Source: Streptomyces rhizoryzae
GTDB taxonomy: Bacteria; Actinomycetota; Actinomycetes; Streptomycetales; Streptomycetaceae
Direction: 5' to 3'
Length of the DNA: 64,000 nt
Assembly (NCBI RefSeq): GCF_023155275.1
Contig: NZ_JALMUV010000002.1
Location: 248,001-312,000, forward strand
The notes below the pieces were generated by a model. It saw only the letters and a list, made by a program, of their open reading frames with translations. It did no database searches and was not told the DNA's origin. Position numbers and translations under genes: made by a program. Shown piece after piece: positions 18,295 through 28,363 of this stretch; within the stretch, counting starts at the first letter, position 1, and each line of letters starts with the position of its first letter.

Positions 18295-19395
18295 TCAGTT
18301 GTCGTCCTCGTCGATGAGGAAGCCGCGCATCGGCGACGGCGTCTGCTGCATCGGCGACGGGCCCTGCGGCCGCACCGGTGCCATCGGCTGGGTCATCGCC
18401 GGCGACATCTGCTGCTGGCCGCCGTACGACGGGCCACCGCTGGACGGGCTGCTCATCGAGTGGCTGCCGCCCATGGACTGGTTGCCGCCCATGGTGTGGT
18501 TGCCGCCCATGGTGCCCGCACCGGCCGACGCCATCGACGGGGACGGCGGCAGCGAGGCGGTCGCCGGGGTCCGCGGCGGGGCCAGCGAGTCGTCGGACTG
18601 GTTCTCCAGCTGGCGCAGCTGGCTCTCCAGGTACGACTTCAGGCGGGTGCGGTACTCGCGCTCGAAGCCGCGCAGGTCCTCGACCTTGCGCTCCAGCGTC
18701 GCGCGGGCCGACTCCAGCGAGCCCATCGCCACGCGGTGCTTCTCCTGCGCGTCCCGCTCCAGCGCGTCGGCCTTGGCGCGGGCGTCCCGCTCCAGGCCCT
18801 CGGCACGGCTGCGCGCCTCGCCGACGATCTTGTTGGCCTCGGAACGGGCCTCCGCGATCGCCTGGTCGGCGGTCTGCTGTGCCAGCGACAGCACGCGGGC
18901 CGCGCTGTCACCACCGGGGCCGCCCTGCTGCTGGGGGGCCTGCGGCAGTTGCTGTCCGGGGCCGCCCATCGGACCGCCCAGCGGGCCGCCCTGGCCCATC
19001 GGGCCGGGACCGTGCGGGCCCTGCGGACCGTGGCCACCGGGACCGGGAGGCAGCTGCGGTGCACCACCGGGCAGTTGGGGCGGGCCACCCATCCCCTGCT
19101 GCTGCGGCGGAACCGGCTGCGGACCGGATATGGCGGCGGGCACCGGGGCCCCCGGCCGCTGCTGCTGCTCCTGCTGCTGGTCGGGCCCCTTGCGCAGACC
19201 CTGCTGCTGGTTCTGCGCGGCGGCCCGGGTGGCGGCGGCCAGCTTGGCCCGCAGATCCTCGTTCTCCCGGAGCAGGCGGGTCAGTTCGGCCTCGACCTCG
19301 TCGAGGAAGGCATCGACCTCGTCCTCGTCATAGCCTTCTCGGAGGCGGACGGTCGTGAACTGCTTGTTCCGCACGTCCTCGGGGGTCAACGGCAT
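18295..19395 (-). CDS. divIVA: DivIVA polar growth protein
   Basis: 366 aa, within the longer range typical of Streptomyces DivIVA. Residues 1-60 hold the membrane-binding domain (MPLTPEDVRNKQF, then GYDEDEVDAFLDEVEAELTRLL). A linker rich in Gln, Gly and Pro spans about 65-165. A long coiled coil follows (about 165-275). The tail is rich in Met, Gly, Ser and Gln with repeated MGGN/MGGS units. In streptomycetes DivIVA marks hyphal tips and directs apical wall growth. ATG 19395 is preceded by GAGGTGAAG. It is the last gene of the dcw-linked block. Confidence 0.97.
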   Translation of the reverse strand: MPLTPEDVRNKQFTTVRLREGYDEDEVDAFLDEVEAELTRLLRENEDLRAKLAAATRAAAQNQQQGLRKGPDQQQEQQQRPGAPVPAAISGPQPVPPQQQGMGGPPQLPGGAPQLPPGPGGHGPQGPHGPGPMGQGGPLGGPMGGPGQQLPQAPQQQGGPGGDSAARVLSLAQQTADQAIAEARSEANKIVGEARSRAEGLERDARAKADALERDAQEKHRVAMGSLESARATLERKVEDLRGFEREYRTRLKSYLESQLRQLENQSDDSLAPPRTPATASLPPSPSMASAGAGTMGGNHTMGGNQSMGGSHSMSSPSSGGPSYGGQQQMSPAMTQPMAPVRPQGPSPMQQTPSPMRGFLIDEDDN

Positions 19396-19444
19396 CTCTA
19401 CTTCACCTCAACGTAGTCGTCGGCAATCGGCAAGACCGTATCGT

Positions 19445-19738
19445 TCACACCAACAACACCGACCTCACGACGGTGATCAGGATGTAGACGATGATCATCA
19501 ATACGAAGAAGGACAGGTCGAGCGCCACGCCCCCGAGACGCAGCGGCGGGATGACCCGCCGCAGAAGCTTGAGTGGCGGATCGGTGACAGTGTAGGTGGC
19601 CTCAAGAATCACCACCATCGCCTTGCCGGGTTGCCATGAACGGGCGAACTGGAAGACATAGTCCATCACCAGGCGGAAGATCAGCAGGATCAGGAAGCAG
19701 TACAGCGCGATGTAGATCACCTGACCAGCGATGCTCAT
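19445..19738 (-). CDS. ylmG: YggT/YlmG family membrane protein
   Basis: 97 aa with two hydrophobic helices (about 8-28 and 72-95) flanking the conserved segment VMDYVFQFARSW and PLKLLRRVIPPLRLGG, which identify the YggT family. Its place between sepF and divIVA is conserved in Gram-positive bacteria, which links it to septum or envelope biogenesis. The biochemical role is not established. Confidence 0.93.
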   Translation of the reverse strand: MSIAGQVIYIALYCFLILLIFRLVMDYVFQFARSWQPGKAMVVILEATYTVTDPPLKLLRRVIPPLRLGGVALDLSFFVLMIIVYILITVVRSVLLV

Positions 19739-19805
19739 CTCGCGCGTCCCTCTCCCCTTGCTCCTGTGGTGACCTTAGCGGCCCTGGTGTGCCCGGTGTT
19801 GCGTC

Positions 19806-20426
19806 TCAGCTCTGGTTGAAGAACCCGCCCTCTGCGATACGGGCCTTGTCCTCCGCCGTGACATCGACGTTAGCAGGAGACAGCAGGAACACCTTCTGCG
19901 TCACCCGCTCAATACTCCCGTGCAGTCCGAAGACCAGACCGGCCGCAAAGTCGACAAGTCGCTTCGCGTCCGTGTCGTCCATCTCCGTGAGATTCATGAT
20001 CACCGGAGTGCCCTCACGGAAGTGTTCCCCGATGGTACGGGCTTCGTTGTAGGTCCGGGGGTGCAGTGTGGTGATGCGGTAAGGCTCCCGCTCGGACACA
20101 ACTTTGGGCATGATCACCGGTGCGTTCTTCTCCAGGTTCGGACGTTCGGGTGTGATGGATGCCACGGGGGCGATACGCGCGGGTCGTCCGCTTTCCGCGG
20201 CGAGCGGGGCGGGTTCACGTGGTGCGGGCGGGGCCGCGGCGCGGACCGGTTCCTCCCGCTCCGGGCGCGTCTCGGCCTGCACTTGGTGCTGTTGCCGCCG
20301 TCCCCGGTCGGGCTCCGGGTCAAGCTCGGGCTCGAACTCGTCGTCGGGGTCGAACCCCCGGCCGTCGTACCCATCGTCCTCCACGAGGCCGAGGTAGACC
20401 GCCATCTTGCGCATCGCGCCGGCCAT
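19806..20426 (-). CDS. sepF: Cell division protein SepF
   Basis: 206 aa. The N-terminal amphipathic helix [18 protein letters not shown] is the membrane anchor. A disordered Glu/Pro/Ala-rich linker (about 30-105) leads to the DUF552/SepF domain with the repeat-forming core [20 protein letters not shown]. SepF bundles and tethers FtsZ, and is essential as the membrane anchor where FtsA is absent, as here. The 124-bp gap to the upstream gene includes a possible -10, TATGGT, but no certain promoter. Confidence 0.96.
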   Translation of the reverse strand: MAGAMRKMAVYLGLVEDDGYDGRGFDPDDEFEPELDPEPDRGRRQQHQVQAETRPEREEPVRAAAPPAPREPAPLAAESGRPARIAPVASITPERPNLEKNAPVIMPKVVSEREPYRITTLHPRTYNEARTIGEHFREGTPVIMNLTEMDDTDAKRLVDFAAGLVFGLHGSIERVTQKVFLLSPANVDVTAEDKARIAEGGFFNQS

Positions 20427-20550
20427 TCTCTGCGTCCTCCGCTCTGTGGTGGATCGGCTCCGTCACCGGGGGCCCTGGATCCACTCGGCCTGCCCCGCTT
20501 CCTGCGGGAATGACCATATTTTGTGCTGTGGTCCGACTTGCTTGGCGACG

Positions 20551-21285
20551 TTACCCGAGCCGTGGTCGGACTCCGAGTACCGCGGTGCCGATGCGCACAT
20601 GTGTCGCCCCGGCCGCCACGGCGTCCTCCAGGTCCGCGCTCATACCTGCTGAGACCATGGTGGCAGCAGGATGGTTCGCTCGCAGGTCGGATGAGATTTC
20701 CATGAGCCGCTCGAAAGCGGCGCGTTGACGTCCGGCGTACGGTCCGGCCAGCGGCGCGACCGTCATCAGCCCGTCCAGGCGCAGCCCTTGGGCGCCGGCG
20801 ATCACGTCGGCGAGTTCCGCGACGCCCTCCGGCGCCACCCCGCCGCGGTCCCCGGTGACCCGCCCGTCCTGCCCCGGTGCGACGTCGAACGCCACCTGGA
20901 TCAGGCATCCCAGCTCGCGGCCGGCGCGGACCGCCTCCTTGGAGAGCGCGGTGGCGAGCCGGGGGCGGTCGACGGACTGGACGACCCCGGCGTAGCGGGC
21001 CACCGAGCGCACCTTGTTGGTCTGCAATTGACCGACGAAGTGCCAAGTCAGCGGCAGATCGGCACATTCCGCCGCCTTCGGGGCCGCTTCCTGATCGCGG
21101 TTCTCCGCGACCTGGCGCACCCCCAGCTCCGCCAGCAGCCGGACGTCGCTCGCCGGGTAGGTCTTGGTGACGACGATGAGCTGCACCTCGTCACGGGCCC
21201 GGCCGGCCTTGGCACAGGCGGTGGAGATACGATCCTCCACCCGCGCGAGGTTGTCGGCCAGTTGCGTTCTGCGGTCGTCGGTCAC
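20551..21285 (-). CDS. ylmE: Pyridoxal phosphate homeostasis protein (YggS/YlmE)
   Basis: 244 aa. GTG 21285 is chosen because it overlaps the pgeF stop in GTGA and has GGAGAGG 7 nt upstream; the frame open to 21318 lacks this. It is a single TIM-barrel PLP protein of the alanine-racemase fold type. The PLP lysine is in LIVVTKTYPASD, and SAGMSADLEDAV with GTAVLG closes the C-terminal phosphate site. It carries PLP rather than catalysing a reaction. Translationally coupled to pgeF. Confidence 0.95.
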   Translation of the reverse strand: MTDDRRTQLADNLARVEDRISTACAKAGRARDEVQLIVVTKTYPASDVRLLAELGVRQVAENRDQEAAPKAAECADLPLTWHFVGQLQTNKVRSVARYAGVVQSVDRPRLATALSKEAVRAGRELGCLIQVAFDVAPGQDGRVTGDRGGVAPEGVAELADVIAGAQGLRLDGLMTVAPLAGPYAGRQRAAFERLMEISSDLRANHPAATMVSAGMSADLEDAVAAGATHVRIGTAVLGVRPRLG

Positions 21286-22034
21286 AGCACAGCCTCTCCG
21301 GGGGCGCCCCCGAGCCATACGTAGCTGGCGAGCCGCCCGGTCGTGCGGTCGCGTCGGTAGGAGTAGTGGTCCGCCGACTCCCGGGTGCAGATCGCCGATT
21401 GCTCCCGCAACTGCACGCCGCCCGCGGCGAGTTGGGCCCGCACACCCGCGGTGACGTCCACCGCCGGGGTGCCCCAGGAGGTGGTCGACCGGCTCTCCGG
21501 CACCACCGCGGCGACCTCGGCGCGCATCGCCTCGGGGACCTCGTAGCAGCGGCCGCAGACCGACGGCCCGGTGTAGGCCAGGATCCGGGAGGGCTCGGCG
21601 CCCAGCCCGGTCATGGCGGCGAGGACCGCGGGGACCACCCCGGCGACCAGGCCCGGCCGGCCGGCGTGCGCGGCGCCCGCGACCCCGGCGACCGGGTCGG
21701 CCAGCAGGACCGGGGTGCAGTCCGCGGTCAGTACGACCAGGGCCAGTCCGCGGCGGGTGGTGACCAGCGCGTCCACGGAGGGGACCGGGTCCCCGGTCCA
21801 GGGTCCGTCGACCACCGCCACGTCCCGGCCGTGGACCTGGTTCATCCAGACCACCGCGGCCGGGTCGAGACCCAGCGCGCGGGCCGCGCGTTCGCGATTG
21901 GTACGGACGGCCGCGGGGTCGTCGCCCACCGCGCCGCCGAGGTTGAGCTGCTCATACGGAGCGGCGCTCACCCCGCCCCACCTGTCGGTGAAGGCGAAGT
22001 GCGCGCCGCTCACGTGGTGCTGTTGCCCTATCAC
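21282..22034 (-). CDS. pgeF: PgeF/YlmD laccase-domain purine/peptidoglycan-editing factor
   Basis: 250 aa from GTG 22034. The copper/zinc site motifs of the family are present: NQVHGRDVAVVD, TADCTPVLLADP (Cys) and AAHAGRPGLVAGV (His). Members have been described as multicopper-like oxidases, purine nucleoside phosphorylases and peptidoglycan-editing factors that stop L-Ser incorporation. It lies 14 bp after the ftsZ stop and overlaps ylmE by 4 bp, so all three are probably one transcript. A later GTG at 22013 is an alternative start. Confidence 0.93.
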   Translation of the reverse strand: MIGQQHHVSGAHFAFTDRWGGVSAAPYEQLNLGGAVGDDPAAVRTNRERAARALGLDPAAVVWMNQVHGRDVAVVDGPWTGDPVPSVDALVTTRRGLALVVLTADCTPVLLADPVAGVAGAAHAGRPGLVAGVVPAVLAAMTGLGAEPSRILAYTGPSVCGRCYEVPEAMRAEVAAVVPESRSTTSWGTPAVDVTAGVRAQLAAGGVQLREQSAICTRESADHYSYRRDRTTGRLASYVWLGGAPGEAVL

Positions 22035-22048
22035 GTCGGTGCTTTACA

Positions 22049-23287
22049 TCACTTCAGGAAGTCGGGGACGTCCAGCTCCTCGGCCGCGGCGTCGGAGTAC
22101 GGACGGGCCGGGGGGACCGACGGGCCGCCGGACGGCGGGGCCGGGACCTCACCGAGCGGCGGGGTCTCGGACCGTTCCGGGGCCTCCTCCCGGACCGGCG
22201 GGAGGGTGCCGAGGCCGCCGAAGGACGGGGCGGTGCGCGGCGGTTCGGCCGGGGCCGCCGCCCGGGCCGGTGCCGGGGCGGGTTCCTCGCGCTTCGGGGC
22301 CGGCATACCGGCCTGCTGGGCGTCGCGCCGGGCCGGCGGCTGGCCGCCGTCGAAGCCCGCGGCGATGACGGTCACCCGGACCTCGTCACCCAGCGCGTCG
22401 TCGATGACCGCGCCGAAGATGATGTTGGCCTCGGGGTGCGCGGCCTCGCTGACCAGCTGCGCGGCCTCGTTGATCTCGAAGAGGCCGAGGTCGGAGCCGC
22501 CGGAGATGGAGAGCAGCACACCGCGGGCGCCGTCGATCGACGCCTCCAGGAGCGGCGAGGAGATCGCCATCTCCGCGGCGGCCACCGCACGGTCGTCGCC
22601 GCGCGCCGAGCCGATGCCCATCAGCGCCGAGCCGGCCTCGGACATCACGGACTTGACGTCGGCGAAGTCGAGGTTGATCAGGCCCGGGGTGGTGATCAGG
22701 TCGGTGATGCCCTGGACACCCGACAGCAGCACCTGGTCCGCGGACTTGAACGCGTCGAGCACGCTCACCTGGCGGTCCGAGATGGACAGCAGACGGTCGT
22801 TGGGGATCACGATGAGGGTGTCGACCTCTTCGCGAAGGCTGGCGATGCCGTCCTCGGCCTGGTTGGCGCGGCGGCGGCCCTCGAAGGTGAACGGCCGGGT
22901 GACCACACCGATCGTCAGGGCGCCCAGGGAGCGGGCGATGTTGGCGACGACCGGGGCACCGCCGGTGCCGGTGCCGCCGCCCTCGCCCGCGGTCACGAAG
23001 ACCATGTCGGCCCCCTTGAGGACCTCCTCGATCTCCTCGCGGTGGTCCTCGGCCGCCTTGCGGCCCACGTCGGGGTTGGCGCCGGCGCCGAGTCCGCGCG
23101 TCATCTCGCGGCCGACGTCGAGCTTGACGTCGGCGTCGCTCATCAGCAACGCCTGCGCATCGGTGTTGATCGCGATGAACTCGACGCCCTTGAGCCCGAC
23201 CTCGATCATCCGGTTGATGGCGTTGACGCCACCGCCGCCGATGCCGACGACCTTGATGACTGCGAGGTAGTTCTGCGGTGCTGCCAC
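22049..23287 (-). CDS. ftsZ: Cell division GTPase FtsZ
   Basis: 412 aa. The tubulin signature [13 protein letters not shown] is at 101-113 and the N-terminal GTPase loop [13 protein letters not shown] at 16-28. The synergy loop [11 protein letters not shown] completes the catalytic site. After residue 315 comes a disordered Pro/Glu/Ala linker, then the C-terminal peptide ELDVPDFLK that binds SepF and other partners. ATG 23287 is followed directly by the conserved core. The 282-bp upstream gap carries its own control sequences, consistent with separate developmental control of ftsZ in streptomycetes. Confidence 0.99.
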   Translation of the reverse strand: MAAPQNYLAVIKVVGIGGGGVNAINRMIEVGLKGVEFIAINTDAQALLMSDADVKLDVGREMTRGLGAGANPDVGRKAAEDHREEIEEVLKGADMVFVTAGEGGGTGTGGAPVVANIARSLGALTIGVVTRPFTFEGRRRANQAEDGIASLREEVDTLIVIPNDRLLSISDRQVSVLDAFKSADQVLLSGVQGITDLITTPGLINLDFADVKSVMSEAGSALMGIGSARGDDRAVAAAEMAISSPLLEASIDGARGVLLSISGGSDLGLFEINEAAQLVSEAAHPEANIIFGAVIDDALGDEVRVTVIAAGFDGGQPPARRDAQQAGMPAPKREEPAPAPARAAAPAEPPRTAPSFGGLGTLPPVREEAPERSETPPLGEVPAPPSGGPSVPPARPYSDAAAEELDVPDFLK

Positions 23288-23569
23288 GTCGAAGGCCTCT
23301 CGCCTCGATTTACGTGTCGTCGCCGCACATTGCGTGTGGACGCCGACTGATGCCGAAGGGGTGGTCCGTCTCTGCCGACCCGAACCCTAACCCTGAAGTT
23401 TAGGGTTACTGTGCCTGTGCTCCTGGTTCCACGGTCCCTTTGGAACGAGACACTAAGTCGACAAGGCGCGCGCGTTCAACGAACACGCCGAACCTCCCGT
23501 TTTTCTTTTCACCCTATGTGATCACCCATAGTCGTAGCCATCCAGGGTGCTGGCCTGCGTCGCAGTACG
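23288..23569 (-). promoter_or_regulatory. ftsZ promoter/operator region
   Basis: Gap of 282 bp between ftsQ and ftsZ, clearly richer in A+T than its surroundings. It holds the inverted repeat AACCCTAA/TTAGGGTT (23383-23390 and 23400-23407). It also contains two GACAC pentamers in either orientation (23314-23318 minus, 23449-23453 plus), the core of WhiA sites, and a partial palindrome at 23514-23531. WhiA and BldD are known regulators of ftsZ in Streptomyces; the match here is by inspection only. Confidence 0.65.
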
Positions 23570-24382
23570 TCAACTCCCGGACACCGCGGGCGCGCTGGGG
23601 ACCGAGAGGTCGAAGTGGCGCGCGTCACGCGCCGCCTTCAGCAGCGCGGCCAGCACCTTCGCCTTTTCGGCGCCCTGCTCGCGGCTGCCCCACAGCACCG
23701 TGCGGCCACCTGCGAGTTCGAGGGTGATGGAGTCGTAGGAGCGCACCCGGACGGTGCGGACCTCCGGGCGGACGGCGGCCGGGAGGTCCTGGGCGACGGC
23801 GACCGCGGCGCGCAGCAAACGGCCGGTTCCGAAACGTCGCAGACCCGGTGTGTCGGAAACGGTCATCTTCAGAAGCGGTACGCCCTTGGGCGCACGGGCC
23901 ACCGTGGCGAACCGGACGCCCTCGCTGTCCACTTCCACGAACTTCCCGTTCGTTTGCAGCAGCAGTTTCGGCGTCCTCTCGGTCACTTCCAGACCGAGGG
24001 TGTGCGGCCAGGACCGGGTGACCTCGACCCGCTTGAGCCGCGGGAGCCGGGCCAGCAGCCGGCGTTCGACCGCGTCGGTGTCCACGGAGGCGAGCGGGGT
24101 GTGCAGCGGCGCGGACGCGGCGGCGACCACCTCCTGCGGGGTGAGCACGTCGGTGCCGGTGGCCCGGACGCTCTCCAGCCGCAGCCAGTTGGAGCCGTAG
24201 AGCACCCAGGCGGCGAAACCGCCGAGCAGCGCCGCCAGGACCGCGATGATGATCACACCGCGGCGGCCCGGCCGGCGCAGCCGCGGGCGCGGCAGCCGGA
24301 AGCGCCGGGCACCGGACGGCGGCGGAGGCGGACCGGACGGTGACGTGGTCGCGCCGCGTTTGGCGGTGGTCGGTCCGGCCAC
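23570..24382 (-). CDS. ftsQ: Cell division protein FtsQ
   Basis: 270 aa from GTG 24382 with GGCGGAG upstream. A basic, proline-rich cytoplasmic tail of about 37 residues is followed by one membrane helix (about 40-62) and a POTRA domain (LRLESVRATGTDVLTPQEV). The beta domain contains VTERTPKLLL. It belongs to the FtsQ-FtsL-DivIC complex that activates septal wall synthesis. It lies 22 bp after murG, inside the operon, and the ftsZ control region follows. Confidence 0.96.
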   Translation of the reverse strand: MAGPTTAKRGATTSPSGPPPPPSGARRFRLPRPRLRRPGRRGVIIIAVLAALLGGFAAWVLYGSNWLRLESVRATGTDVLTPQEVVAAASAPLHTPLASVDTDAVERRLLARLPRLKRVEVTRSWPHTLGLEVTERTPKLLLQTNGKFVEVDSEGVRFATVARAPKGVPLLKMTVSDTPGLRRFGTGRLLRAAVAVAQDLPAAVRPEVRTVRVRSYDSITLELAGGRTVLWGSREQGAEKAKVLAALLKAARDARHFDLSVPSAPAVSGS

Positions 24383-24404
24383 GCTCTCCGCCTTCTCTCG
24401 TCCG

Positions 24405-25496
24405 CTACTTGCGGTGCTGCTCGATCGCCTCGTAGACCATGCCGACCAGCAGCTCGTCGGCGTCCCGGCGGCCGAACTCCGCGGCCGAGCGGGACATCTC
24501 GTACAGCCGGTGCGGATCGCCCAGGACCGGGAGCACGTTGTTCTGCACCCACTCCGGGGTCAGCTGGGCGTCGTCGACCAGCAGGCCGCCGCCGGCGTTG
24601 ACCAGCGGCTGGGCGTTGAGCCGCTGCTCGCCGTTGCCGATGGGCAGCGGGACGAAGGCGGCGGGCAGCCCGACGGCGGACAGCTCGGCGACGGTCATCG
24701 CGCCCGCGCGGCAGAGCATCATGTCGGCCGCGGCGTACGCGAGATCCATCCGGTCCACGTACGGTACCGGGATATAGGGGGGCATTCCCGGCATGTTGTC
24801 GACCTGCGGCAGTTCGTTCTTCGGACCGACCGCGTGCAGGACCTGGATACCGGAGCGCTGGAGGGCGGGCACGGCGGCCTGGACGACCTCGTTCAGCCGC
24901 CGGGCGCCCTGCGAACCGCCGGAGACCAGCAGCGTGGGGAGGTTGGGGTCGAGGCCGAAGGCGGCCCGGGCCTCCGGGCGGACCGCGGCGCGGTCCAGCG
25001 TGGCGATCGACCGGCGCAGCGGGATGCCGACGTAGCGGGCGCCGCGCAGCTTGCTGTCCGGCGTGCTGACCGCGACGTACTTGGCGTACCGGGAGCCGAT
25101 CTTGTTGGCCAGGCCGGGGCGGGCGTTGGCCTCGTGGACGATGATCGGCACGCCGAGGCGCTTGGCCGCGAGGTAGCCGGGGAGCGCGACGTAGCCGCCG
25201 AAGCCGACCACGCAGTCCGCCTTGGTGCGCTCCAGGATCTGCTCGGCGGCCTTGATCGTGCCGCGCAGCCGCCCGGGGACGGTGATCAGTTCGGGGGTGG
25301 GCTTGCGGGGCAGCGGCACGGCCGGGATCAGGCCCAGCTCGTAGCCCCGCTCGGGGACCAGCCGGGTCTCCAGGCCGCGCTCCGTGCCGAGTGCCGTGAT
25401 CCCCACGGTCGGGTCCTGCCGCCGCAGGGCGTCCGCGAGGGCGAGCGCGGGCTCGATGTGGCCGGCGGTCCCCCCACCGGCGAGTACGACATGCAC
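24405..25496 (-). CDS. murG: UDP-GlcNAc: undecaprenyl-PP-MurNAc-pentapeptide GlcNAc transferase
   Basis: 363 aa, GT28 family. It turns lipid I into lipid II at the inner face of the membrane. The first glycine loop is [16 protein letters not shown] at the N-terminus and the second is [15 protein letters not shown]. The UDP-GlcNAc pocket includes [28 protein letters not shown]. It begins 6 bp after the ftsW stop, so translation is probably coupled. Confidence 0.98.
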   Translation of the reverse strand: MHVVLAGGGTAGHIEPALALADALRRQDPTVGITALGTERGLETRLVPERGYELGLIPAVPLPRKPTPELITVPGRLRGTIKAAEQILERTKADCVVGFGGYVALPGYLAAKRLGVPIIVHEANARPGLANKIGSRYAKYVAVSTPDSKLRGARYVGIPLRRSIATLDRAAVRPEARAAFGLDPNLPTLLVSGGSQGARRLNEVVQAAVPALQRSGIQVLHAVGPKNELPQVDNMPGMPPYIPVPYVDRMDLAYAAADMMLCRAGAMTVAELSAVGLPAAFVPLPIGNGEQRLNAQPLVNAGGGLLVDDAQLTPEWVQNNVLPVLGDPHRLYEMSRSAAEFGRRDADELLVGMVYEAIEQHRK

Positions 25497-25502
25497 CGAA
25501 AT

Positions 25503-26852
25503 TCACCGCTCTCCGGACGGCCGCCTCGTGGCGCGCCGTCTCATCGTCTTCCATCTCACCCCAGCCGGCTTCCTGCCGGATACCGGCTTCCGCGCCGACC
25601 GCGCCGTCAACGCCGCCCGTGCGGCGGGCTCGTCACGCGCGAAGGCGATCAGCAGCCCGACACCGAACATCGTCGGCAGCAGGGCGGAGCCCCCGTAGGA
25701 GAACAGCGGGAGCGGGACTCCGGCGATCGGCAACAGACCGAGCACCGCACCGATGTTGATCACGGCCTGGGCCATGATCCAGGTGGTCACGCCTCCCGCT
25801 GCGTACCGTACGAAGGGGTCCTCCGTGCGTCCGGCCACGCGGATACCCGCATAGCCTAGAGCCGCGAAGAGGGCGAGCACCGACAGCGTCCCCGCCAGTC
25901 CCAGTTCCTCCCCGGTGATGGCGAAGATGAAGTCGGTGTGCGGTTCGGGGAGTTCTCCCCATTTTTCCATACTCGCCCCGAGGCCCGAACCGAAGAGGCC
26001 GCCGGAGGCCAGCGCGTAGATGCCGTGCACGGCCTGCCAGCACTGGTCGCCCGGGCCCGGATCGGTGGCGCCGATGCAGGCGAGCCGGGACATCCGGTGG
26101 GCGCTGGTCTGGATCAGCAGGGCGCCGAGCGCCGCCGCGGCGCCGAGCACCCCGGCGAACAGCCGGGTCGGGGCGCCGGCCAGCCACAGCAGCCCGAAGA
26201 GGATCGCGGTCAGGATGATGGTGGTGCCCATGTCGCCGCCGAGCATGATCAGCCCGAGCAGGAGAAATGTCACCGGCGTGAGCGGAACCAGCAGCTGCTT
26301 CCACTGCGTCAGCTGCCGCTTCGCCTCCTTGCGGGCGAGCAGGTCGGCGGCCCACAGGACGAGCGCCAGTTTGCCGAACTCGCTCGGTTGCACCTGGAAA
26401 GGGCCGCCGAGGCTGAGCCAGTTCTGGTTGCCGTTCACCGAGACGCCGATGCCGGGGATCGCCACCAGGCAGAGCAGGAAGACCGACCCGGCCAGCAGCG
26501 GGTAGGCCAGCGCCCGGTGCCGGCGGACCGGCATCCGGGAGGCCAGCAGCATCAGCCCGCCCCCGATGGCGGCGGCCAGCAGCTGCTTGCGGAAGAAGTA
26601 CGACGGGGCCAGCCCGGACTGCAGCGCCTTGATCTGGGAGGCCGAGTAGACCATCACCAGGCCCAGCACGGTGATCAGCAGGCTGCCGCCGAGGATCAGG
26701 TAGTACGCCGTCAGCGGGCGGTCCCAGGCCCGCTGGGCCCGGAAGTAGAGCCCGCGCGGGCCGGCCGGGGTGCGGCCGGCCCGCGCCGGGCGCGCCGTCG
26801 CGGGGGTCCGGCGCACCGGGCGCGGCGCCGGTTTCGCCGGTCGGGCGGTCAT
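25503..26852 (-). CDS. ftsW: Septal SEDS glycosyltransferase FtsW
   Basis: 449 aa from ATG 26852 with GGAGGGG upstream; an open frame further upstream is only a shadow of murD. A basic Pro/Ala/Arg-rich tail (1-45) precedes ten membrane helices. SEDS markers include QPSEFGKLALVLWAA (with the catalytic-region Glu/Lys) and AVINIGAVLGLLPIAGVPLPLFSYGGSALL near the C-terminus. It polymerises lipid II together with the transpeptidase FtsI, encoded four genes upstream. Confidence 0.96.
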   Translation of the reverse strand: MTARPAKPAPRPVRRTPATARPARAGRTPAGPRGLYFRAQRAWDRPLTAYYLILGGSLLITVLGLVMVYSASQIKALQSGLAPSYFFRKQLLAAAIGGGLMLLASRMPVRRHRALAYPLLAGSVFLLCLVAIPGIGVSVNGNQNWLSLGGPFQVQPSEFGKLALVLWAADLLARKEAKRQLTQWKQLLVPLTPVTFLLLGLIMLGGDMGTTIILTAILFGLLWLAGAPTRLFAGVLGAAAALGALLIQTSAHRMSRLACIGATDPGPGDQCWQAVHGIYALASGGLFGSGLGASMEKWGELPEPHTDFIFAITGEELGLAGTLSVLALFAALGYAGIRVAGRTEDPFVRYAAGGVTTWIMAQAVINIGAVLGLLPIAGVPLPLFSYGGSALLPTMFGVGLLIAFARDEPAARAALTARSARKPVSGRKPAGVRWKTMRRRATRRPSGER

Positions 26853-26911
26853 CCTCGTCCCCTCCACAGGTGCGCTCGCCGCCGGCGACGACGGCAGCGG
26901 GGAGAACCGGG

Positions 26912-28363
26912 CTAGTGACCGCCGGCGGCCAGTTCGCCCACCGCGGCGGCGAACGCCTCGCCCCGCTCGTTGTAATTGACGAACATGTCCATCGAGGCGC
27001 AGGCCGGCGCCAGCAGCACGGTGTCGCCGGGCCGGGCCAGCCCGGCCGCCCGCCGCACCGCTTCGGACATCGCCCCAGTGTCGGTCCGTTCGAGGTCGAC
27101 AACCGGGACATCGGGGGCGTGTCGCGCCAGCGCGTCCCGGATCAGCGCCCGGTCGGCGCCGATCAGGACCACCCCGCGCAGGCGCCCGGCGGCCCCGGCC
27201 ACCAGGTCGTCGAAGGTGGCGCCCTTCGCCAGCCCGCCGGCGATCCACACGAGGTGCTCGTACGCCGCCAACGACGCCTCGGCGGCGTGGGTGTTGGTGG
27301 CCTTGGAGTCGTCGACGTAGGCGACCCCGGCGACGTCCGCGACGTGCTCGATGCGGTGCGCGTCGGGGCGGAAGGCGCGCAGGCCGTCGCGGACCGCGGT
27401 GGCCGGTACGCCGAAGGCGCGGGCCAGCGCCGCGGCCGCCAGCGCGTTGGCGACGTTGTGCGGCGCGGCCGGGGTGACGTCGGAGACCTCGGCGAGCTCC
27501 TGGGCCTGCCGGTGGCGGTCCGCCACGAAGGCGCGGTCGACGAGGATGCCGTCGACGACGCCGAGTTGGGACGGGCCCGGGGTGCCCAGGGTGAAGCCGA
27601 TCGCCCGGCAGCCCTCCTCGACGTCGGCCGCGCGGACCAGGTCCTCGGTGGCCGGGTCGGCGGCGTTGTAGACGCAGGCGACGGTGTTGCCCTCGTAGAT
27701 CCGGCCCTTGTCGGCGGCGTAGGCCGCCATGGAGCCGTGCCAGTCGAGGTGGTCGGGGGCGAGGTTGAGCACGGCCGCGGAGTGCGCCCGTACCGAGGGG
27801 GCCCAGTGCAGCTGGTAGCTGGACAGCTCCACGGCGAGGACGTCGTAGGACGTCTGCGCGTCGCGGCCCTCGCCGAGGACCACGTCGACCAGCGGGACGC
27901 CGATGTTGCCGACCGCGGCGGTGCGCAGACCGGCCGCGGTCAGGATCGAGGCCAGCATCCGGACGGTCGTGGTCTTGCCGTTGGTGCCGGTGACCGCGAG
28001 CCACGGAGCGGCATCCGGGCCGCGCAGCCGCCAGGCCAGTTCGACGTCGCCCCACACCGGGACGCCGGCCTCCCCGGCCGCCCGGAAGAGCGGGCTGGTG
28101 GGCTTCCACCCCGGGGAGGTGACGATCACCTCGGTGCCCTCGGGGAGGGTCTCCCCGTCGCCGAGCCGCACGGCGATGCCGAGCTTCTCCAGCTCCGCGG
28201 CCTGGGCCCGTTCCCGTTCGCCGTCGCTGCCGTTGACGACGGTGACGCGGGCGCCGAGCCCGGCCAGGGCGCGGGCGGCGGGGACGCCGCTCACGCCGAG
28301 GCCGGCCACGGTGACGTGGTGTCCGGCGAAGTCCTCCGGGGCCTGCGGGTCGTACCCGGTCAC
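26912..28363 (-). CDS. murD: UDP-MurNAc-L-Ala: D-Glu ligase
   Basis: 483 aa. GTG 28363 overlaps the mraY stop in GTGA, which fixes the start. The Rossmann-like N-terminal domain has [16 protein letters not shown]. The ATP loop is [12 protein letters not shown] near residue 130, and [12 protein letters not shown] and [13 protein letters not shown] are MurD-specific. It adds D-glutamate in peptidoglycan precursor synthesis in the cytoplasm. The longer frame upstream is a shadow of mraY. Confidence 0.98.
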   Translation of the reverse strand: MTGYDPQAPEDFAGHHVTVAGLGVSGVPAARALAGLGARVTVVNGSDGERERAQAAELEKLGIAVRLGDGETLPEGTEVIVTSPGWKPTSPLFRAAGEAGVPVWGDVELAWRLRGPDAAPWLAVTGTNGKTTTVRMLASILTAAGLRTAAVGNIGVPLVDVVLGEGRDAQTSYDVLAVELSSYQLHWAPSVRAHSAAVLNLAPDHLDWHGSMAAYAADKGRIYEGNTVACVYNAADPATEDLVRAADVEEGCRAIGFTLGTPGPSQLGVVDGILVDRAFVADRHRQAQELAEVSDVTPAAPHNVANALAAAALARAFGVPATAVRDGLRAFRPDAHRIEHVADVAGVAYVDDSKATNTHAAEASLAAYEHLVWIAGGLAKGATFDDLVAGAAGRLRGVVLIGADRALIRDALARHAPDVPVVDLERTDTGAMSEAVRRAAGLARPGDTVLLAPACASMDMFVNYNERGEAFAAAVGELAAGGH

